Below are positions 49,374-63,426 of a stretch of 64,000 nt of DNA, in pieces. A program made the translations under genes and the position numbers. Under the pieces are notes generated by a model. The model made no database searches, had not been told where the DNA came from, and saw only the letters and a program-made list of their open reading frames with translations. The stretch covers positions 7,765,501-7,829,500 of the forward strand of contig NC_092572.1 in the NCBI RefSeq assembly GCF_037975245.1. The letters are read 5' to 3'. The DNA comes from Apostichopus japonicus (lineage: Eukaryota; Echinodermata; Holothuroidea; Aspidochirotida; Stichopodidae). Every line of letters begins with the position of its first letter. The first letter of the stretch is position 1.

Positions 49374-51439
49374 ATCGGAGGCATTGCAAGCATCGCAGAA
49401 TTCTGTTAAGGCATATCTGTGGTGTTTCTTGTCAAGATGCTGTATGTTAATGTTCATATAGCCACCCAGTGTACCCCCTTTGTCGTACATGCTGTTTATA
49501 ATTGCCTGCCTCTTCTCGAGATTACTCATTTCATAAATACAGTCGATCAAATTGTTCCACATTTTCTGTTCCTTCAAGAGTGATTTTACTGCTTTATCCA
49601 ATCTAGAATGATTCATGCCGAACATAAACTGCAATAATCTGATCGTTGCATCGTCAGTACTGTTTTTTATAAATTCATCTATCCACGCCCACTCTTTATC
49701 ACTTTCTGGCGCATACTGAGCAGCTAGAAATTCCTGAAAGAATTCATGATAAAACATGATTCCAGCATAGGACGAAAAAGCCAGTTCTTCTAATTGACTT
49801 CCTCCGCTTCCTACTTTCTTTGAATACTTGAGCAAACCTACGGCTAAGGCAAGTTGAGTATCTTTTTTACCAAGTTTATCGTTCCAATACCCGCGTTTAC
49901 CCAGTGAAAGGCTCATTTTATTTTCAAATGCTATTTTACCAAGTCTAGCTTCAAGACTCTTAATATCTTCCTGAATGGATTGGTTTTTAACTTTCTGCAC
50001 GTATCGGGATTCCAAACAGGTAATCACTAATCTTATTATTGTTGTCAGTTTGTTAACATTCACTTCTTTATATTTCCCTGTTGGATCTAACATTCTGCAT
50101 GTAATTATATGAACAATCATAATCAGCAGAAGGGGTGTTTCAGAAAAATTCTGAGAAATTTCGTTTAATTCCATACATTCAGTGACCTTCTTTGAAAGTA
50201 TTTCTAAAGTGTCATAAGCTTCCGGGTTCTGCCCGTCGTTTCGTGGAACAGTGTTATCTTTCTGCTCTGATTCTCCTTGCTTTATCTTGTGATGAGCTGC
50301 GGGAATTAACTTTTTTGTTACATCATCCGACACCTCGTCAGCTTTAGTGTTACTTTCATTTGCTTCACTATTGCCATCTTCTGTAAAAATGTCCTCGTCT
50401 TCTCTTTCTTCGTTTTGAAGTTTTTCCACATCAACAAATTGGCATTGCTCCGTTATGTCTTGTTCTTTCTCTCCCGAGATTTGTTTACTTTCTTCGTTAG
50501 AATCATTTATGTTTTCATCAATCTTTTCCCTATTCATCGGATTTTCATACTTTACATTTTCGGCATTTTTACATCCTCCATCTGTCACCGGCCGGCTGAC
50601 GGTATTTGTCGTCATCTTTGATTCGGGGATCAAGGTTAGTTGGGGTATTGCTTGTGATTTTAAGTAATATTTGCAGGTTTTATAAATATACTCATTGACT
50701 TGAGAATTCCTGAAACCATTCAATTTAACCTTTAAATATGGTAGGGCAAATGAAGCTTGCATGTCATCAACTTCACGAGACGTTATCCAAACCTTGATCT
50801 TATTAAACTTAACAGTGTTTATTTTATTATCGAGTAAATTTCCGACCGTCAGATTAGCATCATTTTCACCCTCCTCTTGAAGGAGATCGACACGTTCTTC
50901 TTTATCGTTAGTAGGATTCTCAGGAGATGTATTGGCACTAATCGTTGACATCGATAGCTCATCAAGCCCATCTAAGAGTACTTGAAACTCAAAATTCATA
51001 AATATTTCAACAATATCGTCTAAGGTCAAGTTGATTCCAACAGGCATCATATTTTTGACAAGTTCGGAAAGTATCATGGAGGGATCAACCTCTTTAAGGT
51101 GAATATATATTAGTATAGTTTTCCTGGTTTTATTCTTTTTGTCAGTTTTCGTTGGTTTCATCTTTGATACCCAATCGCTCACCACGTACTGAGTGTAGGT
51201 TGTCTTCCCGTAACCTAAATCTGCTATAATGAAGACCCGATTATTATCGAAATTAAACTCCGGTGTAGACAGAAAGTCGCTATCTTGATGACTGACGACA
51301 CCGTTGCCGTTAGTAACAGTGCACTGACATGTAGTGTAAAGGGCATGTATCGGTATTGGTTCACCCCATGGTAGCGGCTTGATGAAGCAAAATTTCTCGT
51401 AGTATCTCATTAGCCCCTCCATTAAAGTATTTCTCTTCT
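49374..51439 (-). CDS. NACHT ATPase exon (copy 2)
   Basis: 2066 nt, identical in length to module 1 and open. It keeps Walker A (ADLGYGKTT), Walker B (LLDGLDELS), WITSRE, NGFRNSQVNEYI, ETPLLL and FYHEFFQEFLAAQY. Many of the differences from module 1 fall in the acidic linker and near the N-terminus. The ATPase itself seems functional in sequence even though the upstream Ig exon is frameshifted. Confidence 0.85.
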
Positions 51440-53278
51440 CTAAAGAAAACAGTAAAAATATCAATGACTGCCAAGATTGTAAAACGTTATGACATGATGG
51501 AAAGGAATGGTTTTAAAGAGCAAGATATTTATATTTTGAATTAAAACGCTATATGTATGATATATGTATTGATGAATGTAATTCATTTCTTACATATAGA
51601 AATTACCTTCATTTATTTTCGTGTATCTATGAAATTTCCTTTTTGCAATAATACAGCAGCAAACTGGTCTTTCTCCTTTTCCAGTTTTAAAGATCGACTA
51701 GGATGTTTTTGTTTTTAGCTTATTCACACATGTTACTGAATGTGTACACATTACTTAAGTTGTACCTCATAATGGAGACTTGTGTTTTACTATATCCGTA
51801 AGTTTTTACACCAGTCGCGAAAAATCTTCTTGCTTTGGAATAATAATGTTGAAGATGAAAAATTATATCGTACCTTCGAGAGATTTTTTGTTTGGTTTTT
51901 GTTTGGTCTGCATTTCCTGATATAAGAACAGATATGAAATATATTGAAACAAATTGATAAATGGGACCACATTGTGGAAAAGAATATGAAGGTATAAAAC
52001 TATAACGTCCTTCTTACCGTGTTTTGATCCGAAGTTGTCGTATCTAAATCAACAAGAACAAAAATAATAAAATAATGGTCGGCTCAATTTTTTGTGGTTT
52101 TGATATATCAATGTCCGTCATTAATATACTTAATTATTAAATGCACCTTTGTTAAGTGCGTTGTTTCATATATGATTACATAAAGGGTTTATCAACGGTC
52201 TACCATGCTGCCAACACAGGATAATACATGAACGATGGTATCACGCATGTGATGCACGAGTCTGTAGGTCGTGTGAATCCAGCAATAGCGTTGCACCTTC
52301 GTTCATTCATACAACACACTCCATAAACATACATTTTCAATACAAATATTGCCATTTTTGTAAACTTTAAAGGAAAAATAACCAACAATGTGTCCAAACG
52401 GTACAAAGAAGTTCTCTACATTTATGATAGTTAACAGCCTCAAATCAAATTAGATGCAGAGGTAAAATAACAAGAATAACAGAAATAGGCTATAGTGTAT
52501 GTAGTGCGCTGAACAACACCACGTTATTCAATGAAGTCAGCCTGGATCTGACCCAAGGTGTACTATACATGTAGTTGCCATCACAGCATGATATAATGCT
52601 GTATCAGGACAGGAGTACAGTGCACTAACAAGGTCACAATATCTACGTTCTGAATACACTAAACTGTTTGAACTGGTAGTGGCGGCACGAGAAATCCAAA
52701 GAAAGTGTGGCAAGTTTGGGGATGGACAGTTGGGGGGGGGATATGAAATTAAAAAAGGGTACCTGAATAAAGAGCCAATCACGAGAACATTTAGGGGCTG
52801 GGGCACACGTCTTATACCTACCCAATCCCCCATCCCACGCTTCATCCGTTACGATAATTAAAATTATGAATATTTGCGATTTACAATGACTAGCTGAGCA
52901 ATGTGTCAAGAAGAAAAAGGAGAACAATCTTTAACTTTCTTTATCATTACAATTGTTACATTTACTACCTGCGAGTGCATGACCCTAAGAAGCTACAGCT
53001 CTATTAGATAGTTCTTGTTCGCCCTTGTACTGTAGCGCAAAGCTACGTATGAAAGTATGCTAGACATATTCTACTATTCATGAGATAAATATCATCTGTT
53101 GTAACACCAACTAACATCGTTCATTTCTTCATTGCATAAATTGTGTTGCATGAAAGTTTGCCAGAATATTACCTGTTACATATTTGGGAGTTGCAGCGAT
53201 AATGGTTCCCTATGTTCGTGGTATGGTCGGATTATTTAACGTTACTAGATCAATTCAAAACACCATACTTATCCTTAC

Positions 53279-53419
53279 CTCGTCTGCTGCACAAACGGCA
53301 AGCAATGAGAATGGCGCATATTACAAAAAAGAAGATTATAATTCCAATAACGACGATGAGCCATGCACTCCCTTTAGGGCTACCCGTGGGTTCCACTGAA
53401 GGAGGCTCTTTGCAAGCTT
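53279..53419 (-). CDS. Stalk and transmembrane exon (NACHT receptor copy 2)
   Basis: 141 nt, one codon longer than in module 1. After EACKEPPSVEPTGSPKGS comes a helix rich in I and F, then CRLCSRRG. Reading past the donor gives KDKYGVLN and a stop, nearly the same short tail as in module 1 (KDKYGVLK). The helix has changed far more than the stalk. Confidence 0.7.
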
Positions 53420-54108
53420 CTGAAATGACATAATTAAGACAACGAAGATTGTACACGTCAGGTTACACAATCTTGCAAGTATAAGGGTTACGGGAGAGGA
53501 ATTAAATAAAGACATATCTGAGAGCTACGCCTTTCCTGTGTTATTGGCCACAATTGCGTTGTTATCATAAACACGCTTTCAAGACCTACTACTTTGTACG
53601 CTGTCGAAATTACAATAACCCAAGGTTCTATAGTTATAGAATAATTTGCTATTTGCAAAGTAGTTAATTTATAGGTTTGAATATCCAAAGAAAAGACCTA
53701 TAATTTTAGTTTTGCTTACGGTATACGTTTTGCTCTAATTGTGGATATATAGTAATACAAAAACGTGGGTTGTATTTTATTACTGGTACAGAAGTCTTCC
53801 TTATCTGTTCCAGTTTATAGCCACTAAATACCATTAAGACATAACTATGCATAAAGCTATGCATTATGTTCATATCCTTTCGTTATGAATGTTCTACAAT
53901 GTCCGTCTGGTATGTTCCAAATGTGTTCGTAATTCAGTTACACTGTACAAAAATAAATCTTAATGAAGTTTTGTAATATACATATCACTTACGTAAACTC
54001 AACGGACAAATTATAAACTGCCAAAGATAAGCATGGGAAATGGTTCAATAAACAGCAATACATTACTAATACCATCACGAATTTGCCAGTCAGTATATAC
54101 CACCATAC

Positions 54109-54450
54109 CTGTATTAATCCTAACAGTGCTGGAGTAAGTATCAAGAAGAGAAGCAAAAGAAAAGTCTGACAAGGAAGCGATGCATCTGAAAATAGCATCT
54201 GCTCCACAATCCGGTGTTGTGTATTCAATGGTTTTCTCAGTGTACCATCTATCATCCATTTCTTTATGAGTTTGCTCTTCTTTAGTGAAGCTCATTCCAA
54301 ACTGGTTAGTCACCACCCAGTCTACGTCCATGATTGGTAGAGAGCCATTCACATAGCATGTCAATGATCCAGAAGTGGTAACGTTCAGTTGACATCCAGT
54401 AAAGGTCGAACCACATGCATCAATCAGTGGGCACGGAGGATCGGGTCGAC
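54109..54450 (-). CDS. Second Ig exon (NACHT receptor copy 2)
   Basis: 342 nt and open. LTCYVNG, VDWVVTN and IFRCIASL mark the Ig core. The cysteine cluster of module 1 (GSTCTGC) is GSTFTGC here, losing one cysteine. Confidence 0.7.
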
Positions 54451-55400
54451 CTGTCAGGACAAAATGTTAACGATACTTACTCAGTGTTGTTGACTACTGA
54501 AAAGTTGCTTTTCAATTGATACACCAATATATATATATGACTGGATTCGAAATGTTACAACTGCACCGCTAACTAAGTATTAATTTAGAAAAGGTTATGT
54601 TTATTACTGTAAATCAAGCGCCGTGTTTGAGGTATATTGTTCAAAGTTGTCAAAGTAAGCTGTCAGAGTATAGCTGCCTTCGTGTTTTAACTGGCTTTTA
54701 TTGATTCTAAGAGATCCATTGATGGTTAACTCAAATTCCCCTTTCTGGTATTCGCTGCCACCTGATATGCCATCTACGAGTGATAACAGAGGAGTGGTGC
54801 TCGCTGTTAATCCTGTGTACCAATATAAGTCGTAGTTGGAGCCTAAAACATGGCATGGAAGCTCTAACGACTTTCCCAATTCTGCAAAACACTCGGGCTG
54901 ACACTGAACACTGCTTGCGTCTGTCAAGAAAACATAATATTTGTATTTACCTGTATTTACATATAAACGGATTGAGCTGATAGTTGATATATAGAAGTAG
55001 TTGAAGTAGTTGATGAAGTAGTTGAAATATGTTGACTAGATAGTATCCTATAGAATGCAAAAGACAGTGAAGATTAATTAAACAAACGTTAATCGTTTAA
55101 AACATGGACTTTTTGCGTTTAGCGGTTAATTTGGAAGACGTTTGTTTTCATATTTTGGCATATATCAATGTGAAAATCACATATATCATTCTGACACCTT
55201 CTAGGAGGGGTTGTTCAGACTGGTGATTAATTTTATATTCAGTAGCCTGTTGCCCTTCATTTTGTTCTACTTAAAGTTCGGAAAAAAAATTGGGCCCCTC
55301 TTTGAAATCCTGTGCACGCCACTGATTATAGATCATTCAGCTGCCGTCCTCACTTTGAGATAAATCGTAATTATTACAAACGTAATTTTTAATGTCTTAC

Positions 55401-55470
55401 CTCCAACATTCATGAATGACATTAGTAAGACCGCAACGGGAAGAATTTTCTGTTGCATCAAATCCATCAT
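55401..55470 (-). CDS. Exon 1, signal peptide (NACHT receptor copy 2)
   Basis: Begins ATGATG at 55470. The peptide is identical to that at 211-280 (MMDLMQQKILPVAVLLMSF) and leaves in phase 1 at GTAAGAC. Confidence 0.7.
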
Positions 55471-56341
55471 GTTCTTGAAATACATTAAGATCACTGTGTA
55501 TCTAGAAGATAACAATATATAACGTATTTAGACAATTACAACAAATGTCTCTTCTTATACACATAAACGTTGAACATCTATTCGATATACAAGTAGTCGT
55601 CGGGAAATAAGAACAAGGAATAGGTTCCTGTCCGAATTCTCTGTTTCAAAGTTGTAATGGCTGTTTCAAATGAACTAATGTAATAGGCCGCACGTTTGTG
55701 GGTTATTGCAAAATGGAAAGTAAGTTCCCAATAATAATATTTAGTTCTAAACTCACTAAAAGATTATATCGTAACATGATGATATTCACCAGTTCTAACC
55801 ATATACCTTAACGAGTTAACGAGACTAAACATCGCTTCTTCCTAACAGGACACGGAACAAATACTCTAAATATAGAGTAAGTAAATATTTCATTAAGGAA
55901 AAATCCTAACGTTTTCCATGGAAAATTTGACTAGGAATTAGTTCATGCTATATGCGCCATTGTGTTCTAATGCATATTGCAAACAATATCACAGTCCATG
56001 AGTCCATGTATACACCTGCTAGAAAGGCCTTAATTAAGACAAACCACCGCCGACAAAGTTGACAACCCTCAGAGTATGACCGACCTTCGTGTGTCTGATG
56101 ACGTAAGCCATAATGACGAACATCTAAACAAAGATTCACCTACAGAAAAGGGTACAGGTACTATTGTTACTATATGAATCATTCATTAACCTAATTCCAA
56201 AACTCTTGACAAAGAGCCACTTAATAAATGATTTAACGTCTTTTATTACCTACCTTTTAATGAGTAATCTGCAAAGAAATATCATGTGATACAAATAAGG
56301 GCCTATTTTGAGCTCCATCAATTGTCATGTTTATAAAAACA

Positions 56342-56344
<3 letters not shown>

Positions 56345-56422
<78 letters not shown>
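56345..56422. repeat. TA microsatellite
   Basis: 39 TA units before the first kinase-B exon; the same site at 1154-1177 has 12 units. Confidence 0.95.
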
Positions 56423-56425
<3 letters not shown>

Positions 56426-56434
56426 CTCTTTCAG

Positions 56435-59400
56435 TGAATACGAATACCAAACCACTTTTGCAATTTGCTTTAAAACCAATACCATTGTGTTACATACGCA
56501 AAGGGGAAAACAATGATTTAAATTGTTGTGCAAAAACATTGTCAGGTAAGATAACATTCCCTTTAATCGACTCATCTAAAATTGAGCTGTATCAAAAAAC
56601 AAAAAAAGTTTTTCGTTTCCAATGGTCAGCACAATAAAACCATCATCGCCTAATTACATGTATAACTGTGACTCTAATGAAAAGATAATATTCCAGACTT
56701 GCTCGTAAACTAACAACCAGCTATCAAATACATGTTCTATTGATTTCATTTTCTAAAGGATCAGCTACAACGAACGATGCAAGATCCTCCCAGAAGCTGG
56801 CATTACCCTTTAACGCTCTTCGGGCACATTCCGGTAATTTAATGTTACTTTGCATCTTCTTCAACGAACGTGTTTCCCGATTCATTTTTCTTTGCCCAGG
56901 GAATTATTCAGTCATTTGCTACGTTAAAGAGGGGGAGAAGGAGGTGAATGGGAGGGGTGGGGGGGGGGGGGGATAAAAAAGGTTTTAATGTAAATACCAT
57001 TGAATGATTATGTCAAGTATGTACTCCATAATGGGATAAGGTCTGAATAATTTATTTTGGAGACCCTCACGAAACTCGGATAGACGGGCAAACTACATTC
57101 TTCATAAGACAATACATAATACGAAAGGGGGAGAAAGTCAAACCGACGTCTGACCCTCCCCCACACCCTTTCCGAGCACCAACTTGGAAATATGAATATA
57201 TATATATATATATATATATTGATATATTTTGTATGAAATATAAGTTAAGGATTGCGTTTTTCCTTCGGGTTGAAAGGAACAACTGGAAATTATACTTGGA
57301 TAACAAGTTTTTCAGGTGCTTAAACGAATACTTAAACGAATACAAATCCCCTCCACTAACGTATAATGGAACATTTGAGTGTCTGAGTTTCTTAAAGTTT
57401 CACTTTTCTTGTCATTGTATTACTGTTGAGTACACATCTTTTTGACTACGATAAAAAGCCCACAGTACGTATATATGAAAACACTGCTACTTGACCTCAT
57501 ATCCTAAACTTGTGATGTATACTAATACAAGGGTAAAAGTTATTTCAAACTAACATATACACGCAAAAATTGACGTGGATTAACGGAAATTGTCCCGTGC
57601 TTTGGTACAAGTAAGTTTTAAATTACATATATTGGAGCACCACTATAAGCACCACTATAAGAACCTCACAGTAACTACTTTGTATCAAAATACCTTTACT
57701 AATTTCTATATATTCCAATATGTTATTATTTCTATATATTTCTATATATTTCCATATGACGTACGTACAATAAGACATAATTAGGTCATAATTAAGATCA
57801 TGCGGTTGCTATTAAGTTGTCTAACTAAATATACTTATTTTTTGCTTTCGTCCTGCCTATGTTCTGTATACCAGCGTTGTACCTGAACAATTTCTTCTCT
57901 GTTATTTGGACAGTGTTAGCGCTATGATCTATGTCTTTTGACCGCAGCTATGACAAAGATTGAAAAACTCATGAAAAAGGAAACCTAATTCGTAACATTT
58001 ATGAGGGATATATGAACAAATATTCTAAATTTATGCGTGGGACCGAGCTCAATGAATATTAGTAGCTTTAATTTTATATGAAAGCTTGATCTGATGGAAA
58101 GGTATGTGAAGTCAGATAATTGCGACTTTAAGTGCAACGGTTACGTTGTGATATATTATTCAAGAAATAACTTTGCTTCCTAATTACGGTAACCCATTTT
58201 GGTATTCCAAACAATGCTCATGTGACTACCTTTTAGGTTTCTTTGTGAATTGCCTAACATGTAAGTTTGCAGTTTTTCACTTCAACAGAAACGTCAACCA
58301 ATTGCATGCATGGCTCCAGAGAAAATTTCCATTCATGAATATTATCAAGCTATCGATGCATGGGGATGTACCGAGCTATTATGGGAGTGTTTCCTCTAGT
58401 TAAAACGATACTCTAAATATCACTTTCTCGAGTATAGTAATGAATGCGGTGATTCTGATATTTTGCTATGTAATCGATTCCCAAGTATTGTATCTCTTTC
58501 TTATATAGTTTATATTTCCTCTGTTAGTTTTTTTGTTTCTGAAATCATTGCTAGTTTAATATTAACTGCTGTTGGGGAGACATACAAGATAACATAGTTA
58601 ACGATTCATGTGGAAATTATGATGGGCTCTACGGTAATAACAAAACTTCTTATAGTAGTTTAGGCGATAACCAGTATCTTCTTGATATTTAAGCGCACTC
58701 GTATTGGGACAAAGGTCAATGGCAACTGATAACATTAAAGGTATATATTCTCATACTGAAGATCACATGCGTTAAAGCATAAAGGCTTTCTTCATATTCT
58801 CATGGGAGAGAGAAATGGGAATAAATTAACAAGATAAATGTGTAACTTGATGTTTTTTCTTTACTGAAATCCCATTTTGCAAGAGTTAGCGAATCTGAGG
58901 TCGACAAACAAACCATAGTGGGCAGTATCACCCCACAACCTCTTTGTTGACCTAGAGCTGTATAGGATATATTCAATTTTTACTTTGAACATTTTGTAGA
59001 TTTAATAACGCTGGAAGAAACATTTCTTTGCCTCCTTTGCATAACTCTACCTTGCCATTAGCGGAAAAATGAAATCCTTGTAGTCTTGTACGATCTTCTG
59101 ACAAGTTATTCATATCATATCTGTAATTTGAATTAATACATGAACCAGTTAGGCAGAGAGGGGCATGTCATAGCGGTATGATTTCAAACCGATACTTATG
59201 AGGGGCAGAAAAGTGCCCGTCCTTCCACCTCACCACCATACCCCCCCCCCCCCCCACTACAACTCCATATCCTGACATCAAAACTGAATTGGCTGCAGGG
59301 TCAGCTACCCCGAAAATTGTAAAGAGCAAAATTAAAATGGAAGCTTCACGTAACTAAATGATGAGGTTATTTATTGAACTTGGGGTTACAGATAGGGATT

Positions 59401-60190
59401 TTTTTACTTTTAGTCATTAGTATTACCGTTTACTTCATAGGTATGGTATTCTGCTCTCTACTTGGCCTACCAGAAAAGGTAGCTAACTTACTTAGTATGA
59501 TAGCAACTAAATAAAAAATATGGTGTCAACATTGGAACAGGTAAGGATTGTAGGTCATACTACTACATACATACTACATACATACTACTACTTCATATAG
59601 TTCTAATTGGTTAAAGTATTCGGACATGAACTATGAAGGCTTTTGACAAGTATAGTGAGATTATAAATGTACCAGGAACAATATATATATATACCAGTGA
59701 TACTATCGACGAAATGTAGAGATGCATCTTGTTTTTTTGACTTTTAGTAAGGATAAAAATTACGATAATCAGCATGTAATGCAACTGTGCTATGACATCA
59801 AGTGACTTGCAATGCACATTAAACAGGAAACAAAAACAACCAGAGATATGTCGCTCATTTTGAAATGTTTTTTGGGGGTCAGGTTACACTTCCGCGGGCC
59901 AATTGTCAAGTTGACTCTGGCTCTCGAAGCCTCTTAAGACGACAGGTTGTTAAACATGATCGGAAATGTTGTCTTGTTTCGAAGTAAGAACGTAAACGCA
60001 TATGCTCAATGTTATCCCTCATTAAATTTATATAAACTTTGATTATTTCCATATATAGACGGAACAACCGCAATTACACGCAGAAAGGAAGCAAGACACA
60101 GCCGAATCTAAGCCAGTGACCGATGTAGAGGAATCTGCCCATTCGACGTCCTCGAGTCAAAGTAACATACACATAATTATGTCTAGTTAA
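56435..60190 (+). pseudogene. Kinase B, copy 2: broken remains
   Basis: Exons as in copy 0: 56435-56545 (CCAKTL beta-3 motif), 56759-56869 (alpha-C, HSGNLMLLCIF), about 57860-57980 (catalytic loop, same 2-nt loss and lost donor as copy 0), 58289-58399 (KRQPIACMAPEK, then AIDAWGC, LLWECFL, TAG) and 60059-60190 (tail). The invariant-type WMAPE tryptophan is cysteine and SDAW is IDAW. The lesions shared with copy 0 show that both descend from one already dead copy. A candidate alpha-G exon near 59003 has further indels. Confidence 0.6.
60059..60190 (+). other. Conserved open tail exon, copy 2
   Basis: Open for 43 codons after an AG acceptor, starting TEQPQLHAERKQ. A 10-nt loss after SAHS shifts the frame and changes the end relative to the other two copies. 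Confidence 0.35.
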
Positions 60191-61285
60191 CTAAATCAGA
60201 CATGATCAGAGTATCAATTACAAGGTGACAGTAATTACTATTTCAGAACGCTGCAGCAAGTAATCGTTCCATTAACTTGACACACTAAACTCATCACGTT
60301 CAAGGCCTGCCAAAGCATAGAAGTTTTCAACTGACATACCATACCACCTCGTGGTAGCTGATGTCTTGTCATGTCTCTTGCAAAATTTGCATATCATGAC
60401 CGTTTATATTTTCAACTAGAACTGGAGCAAGTTTAGCAAACTGAACCCAAAACTGTCCATCTGCTCACCCGGATTAATATCAACATTTAACTAAAGAATT
60501 TCTAAATTGGTTAAGTCTATAGGCTAGCATCTTCAGACCTTCATATTTTTACACTAGCTGTATGCTACTTTGATTTATGCTATTTCACATAAATTCACAA
60601 AAGCAATAATGGTAAACTGATAATATGCCAAAACAAGCATTACATAGGGTTATTTCAGCCACTTTTGTTTCGAGCGCATGAACATTAACCTTATCATGGT
60701 ATGGTACCTATATAAGAGTAGTTCCATGCAGTGACGCAATAGGCCTACTCGTCTTAACACTAACGGCAGTGATTACAATGATAACTGCACATATCACATT
60801 TTATGCACGGATGATTTACATGCTACGTGTTAAACCGCCAGTATATTGACATGAAATTAGAAATCCTATATGCATTAAGTAAATATTTAACATGGATACC
60901 CTGTTCAAAGTACACCCTAAATATATAACAATGAGATTAACAAAGTATGCGTGTTTCTACAACATCAATTGTGTCAATTGCGTCTACATACTGCTACACC
61001 CCATTTTACACCATGTATGATTATATGATCAATGTGAGAGCCAGCCGGGAGACTCCTCTCATTTCCTACTAATAGCAAACTAGGGAAGCAGGGGAATAAT
61101 GGGGATTAGGCTTTGTCTCAGATGCCGGGGTTAGAATGTAGGCTGGAAAAACATGGTGGAAACTAGGAATACATGGAGAGTACGAATGGGGACCAGGTGA
61201 AACATGTGACATTTGTGCTTTCGAATCCTTGGAACTTGGAGACATACACCCATCATCCACGACTCCGTTCTTCTCCCCACATTAC

Positions 61286-61346
<61 letters not shown>

Positions 61347-62866
61347 GCAATTGTTTTCTCGTATGTTCCGGCTCTTAGTCGAAATCACACCATAACCATT
61401 ACACAAATTAACTTATATTTTTGTAGCCTATAGGTTAGACATATAAACCCAAAAGCTATGATGCTGGATAACCCAGGCTTAATAACGGTCGATAATCCAG
61501 GATTGTCGCCGATAATGCATGTTTATCTAAATTAGTTTGATTAACCTGGATTTACAATTGAAAATCTCTAATTGTCTTTTGATATTCCAATTTTATTCTA
61601 TAATTCAGGTTTACCAGTCGAAAATCCAGGTTTATAGGCGACATTTTCTCGATCAATCGATAGAGTATTGGGCATTTGGCTTGCCATACACGTCCAAATT
61701 ATCAGTTTCGATCCCACTCCCTCCCTTTCCCAACCCGTTCGTCCTATCGGCACTTGTCTATGAATAGCGCTGTCTGACCAGCTTTAGTAGTCTCTATTGC
61801 ATTACAGTGAATAGGCCTATATGATTGTGCGTGCTTGATAATATTATGAATATGCTCGCGTTCCCAATTTGCTTTTAGCTTTGTGATATAGAAAGACAGG
61901 CGCCTGCTAAATAAAACATGACAACATATATAATGCAGAGGTTTATACAGAGTTTTATCCTTTAAAAATTAACTTACCCTGCAGAAATGGCTCCTGTGAA
62001 TTCACTTGTATTTCAGCACATCGCATACATTATAAATTATTCAAAATGGCGACGATGGCGTCTTGTGACATTTTTACACAATAGAGGAATTTCGGTTGCG
62101 GGCGCACTTCTGTTATTGGTAAAATCGGATCAAGTTGAAGTTTGAATAAACATGACTTGACTTATCGTGTCGGGTAAGTGAAACATGTCTCGCTGAAATG
62201 AAATATGTAACTTTAAAGACACTGCAGGCTGTATTTTGGTTTTGGGTCTTTTAAGAGAATATGTAACTTCAACAATGACAAATAATACGTGTTTTTTTTT
62301 AAACGTTTCTAAAAAAACGCACATATATATCTTATATATAGTATGTTGAAGATCCTATTGTTAATTTTAAAAGCCATAATATTCCACTCGCTGTTTCCAC
62401 TATCACCTCAAATATAGCCGAATCTTCTTATTTTCTCTACTGTTAATATAAATAGGTTTCTAATCCCATGTTTAGAAGTTACAATTTCGGAAATGCAAAT
62501 GTTTTATTGAGGGGGTAGGTAAAATTCGTTCCGTGGTCAAAACAAATTTCCTATCAAACATATCTCAGCAGAAGAGACGGAAAGTTGTATGGCTGGGTGT
62601 CACTGGCATGGCAGGTATCGTAATTGGGAAATTATGAGATTCAGAAAATTATGAAAATTATGATATCTCATAAGAGGTTGTCGATTCATTTTGAGCATAT
62701 CCTTGCAGTATCGTTTAACAAAACCGTCAAGACAATATGGTTTTTTAACATGATTTAAACAGTTTTTATTCGTTAACAGTTTAGTCAATTGAAAATGTCC
62801 TGGTTCGCTTTCTCATTTGTTTAAGAAAAGATGACTCAAAAGTTTCCAGAGAGAGAAATCGAAAAA
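60191..62866. other. Non-coding spacer, module 2
   Basis: No exon supported. It holds the CA/TA microsatellite at 61286-61345, the degenerate 21-bp repeat at about 61478-61640 and the YY1-like element near 62050. The stretch 61535-62430 is absent from the left-edge copy. Confidence 0.55.
61286..61345. repeat. CA then TA compound microsatellite
   Basis: About 7 CA units run into 23 TA units. The matching site at 6189-6204 is much shorter. Confidence 0.9.
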
Positions 62867-63400
62867 TTACCTTAATTTCATCAATACTTGGTTTAGATTT
62901 GGTGAAAAATGCAGCACAGTGGTAACCAAACGTTCAACGTTGTGTGAATATAATACGTTAACAGTGGCAGTAGAGCCTGGGGTTTGTGGCCCCTCCACTA
63001 TCCTGTCCTTTGAAAAAGTCCCCACTTCATACATTAAAAGTGTGACCCTCTTTGTCAATGAAAGGGATTTTTTATGAATCTTAATGATTCTATCTTTATA
63101 TGCAAATTTAGTATTACTATATTTTAGCACCATTTCGTACAATATAAACAAATATCACCTTTAATTTCTACGAATTTAATATTTTCGTGTGCACTTGTTC
63201 ATAAAGCAAAATCATGTAGTCACGCATTAAAAAAACGTCTACATAACAAATATTCAGAATAGAGGCCCATTTAAGGATTCCACAACAGTTCCCTTATAAC
63301 TTCCATCAAAAATATCCAAGACTTTCAACAGAGCCAGTACAGTGGATCTGTGAAGCTTCCAAATTCGTAACTGTCGGTCTCCACTATACACCTTCCATGT
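62867..63400 (-). other. Unrecognised open segments, module 2 copy
   Basis: Counterpart of 6823-7370. One frame (63151-62867) encodes SLTKRVTLLMYEVGTF and VEGPQTPGSTATVNV and reaches a donor-like GTAATT; another (from about 63400 down to 63254) encodes DRQLRIWKLHRSTVLALL and DGSYKGTVVESLN. No known family is recognised. Confidence 0.25.
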
Positions 63401-63401
63401 C

Positions 63402-63426
63402 CCCCCCCCCCCCACACACACACATA
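63402..63426. repeat. Poly-C plus CA short repeat
   Basis: A run of about 12 C followed by CACACACA. The left copy near 7370-7395 has a shorter, interrupted form. Confidence 0.7.

Larger units (their letters stand above)
48658..55470 (-). pseudogene. Ig-Ig-TM-NACHT receptor, copy 2, with frameshift
   Basis: Exons: 55470-55401, 54920-54608, 54450-54109, 53419-53279, 52044-52019, 51916-51874, 51439-49374, 48999-48830 and about 48716-48658. The first Ig exon is 313 nt, not 315: CGCTTTTAATTT of module 1 is CGCTTGATTT here. The shift leads to a stop early in the next exon, so a full-length receptor cannot be made unless this is an assembly error. The start of the last exon is also missing, so the C-terminus would change. 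The TM exon (141 nt) has a quite different helix (IVVIGIIIFFFVICAIL) with the same stalk and RRG ending. The NACHT exon is fully open, so the loss is recent, or this copy has been kept up by exchange with others. Confidence 0.75.
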
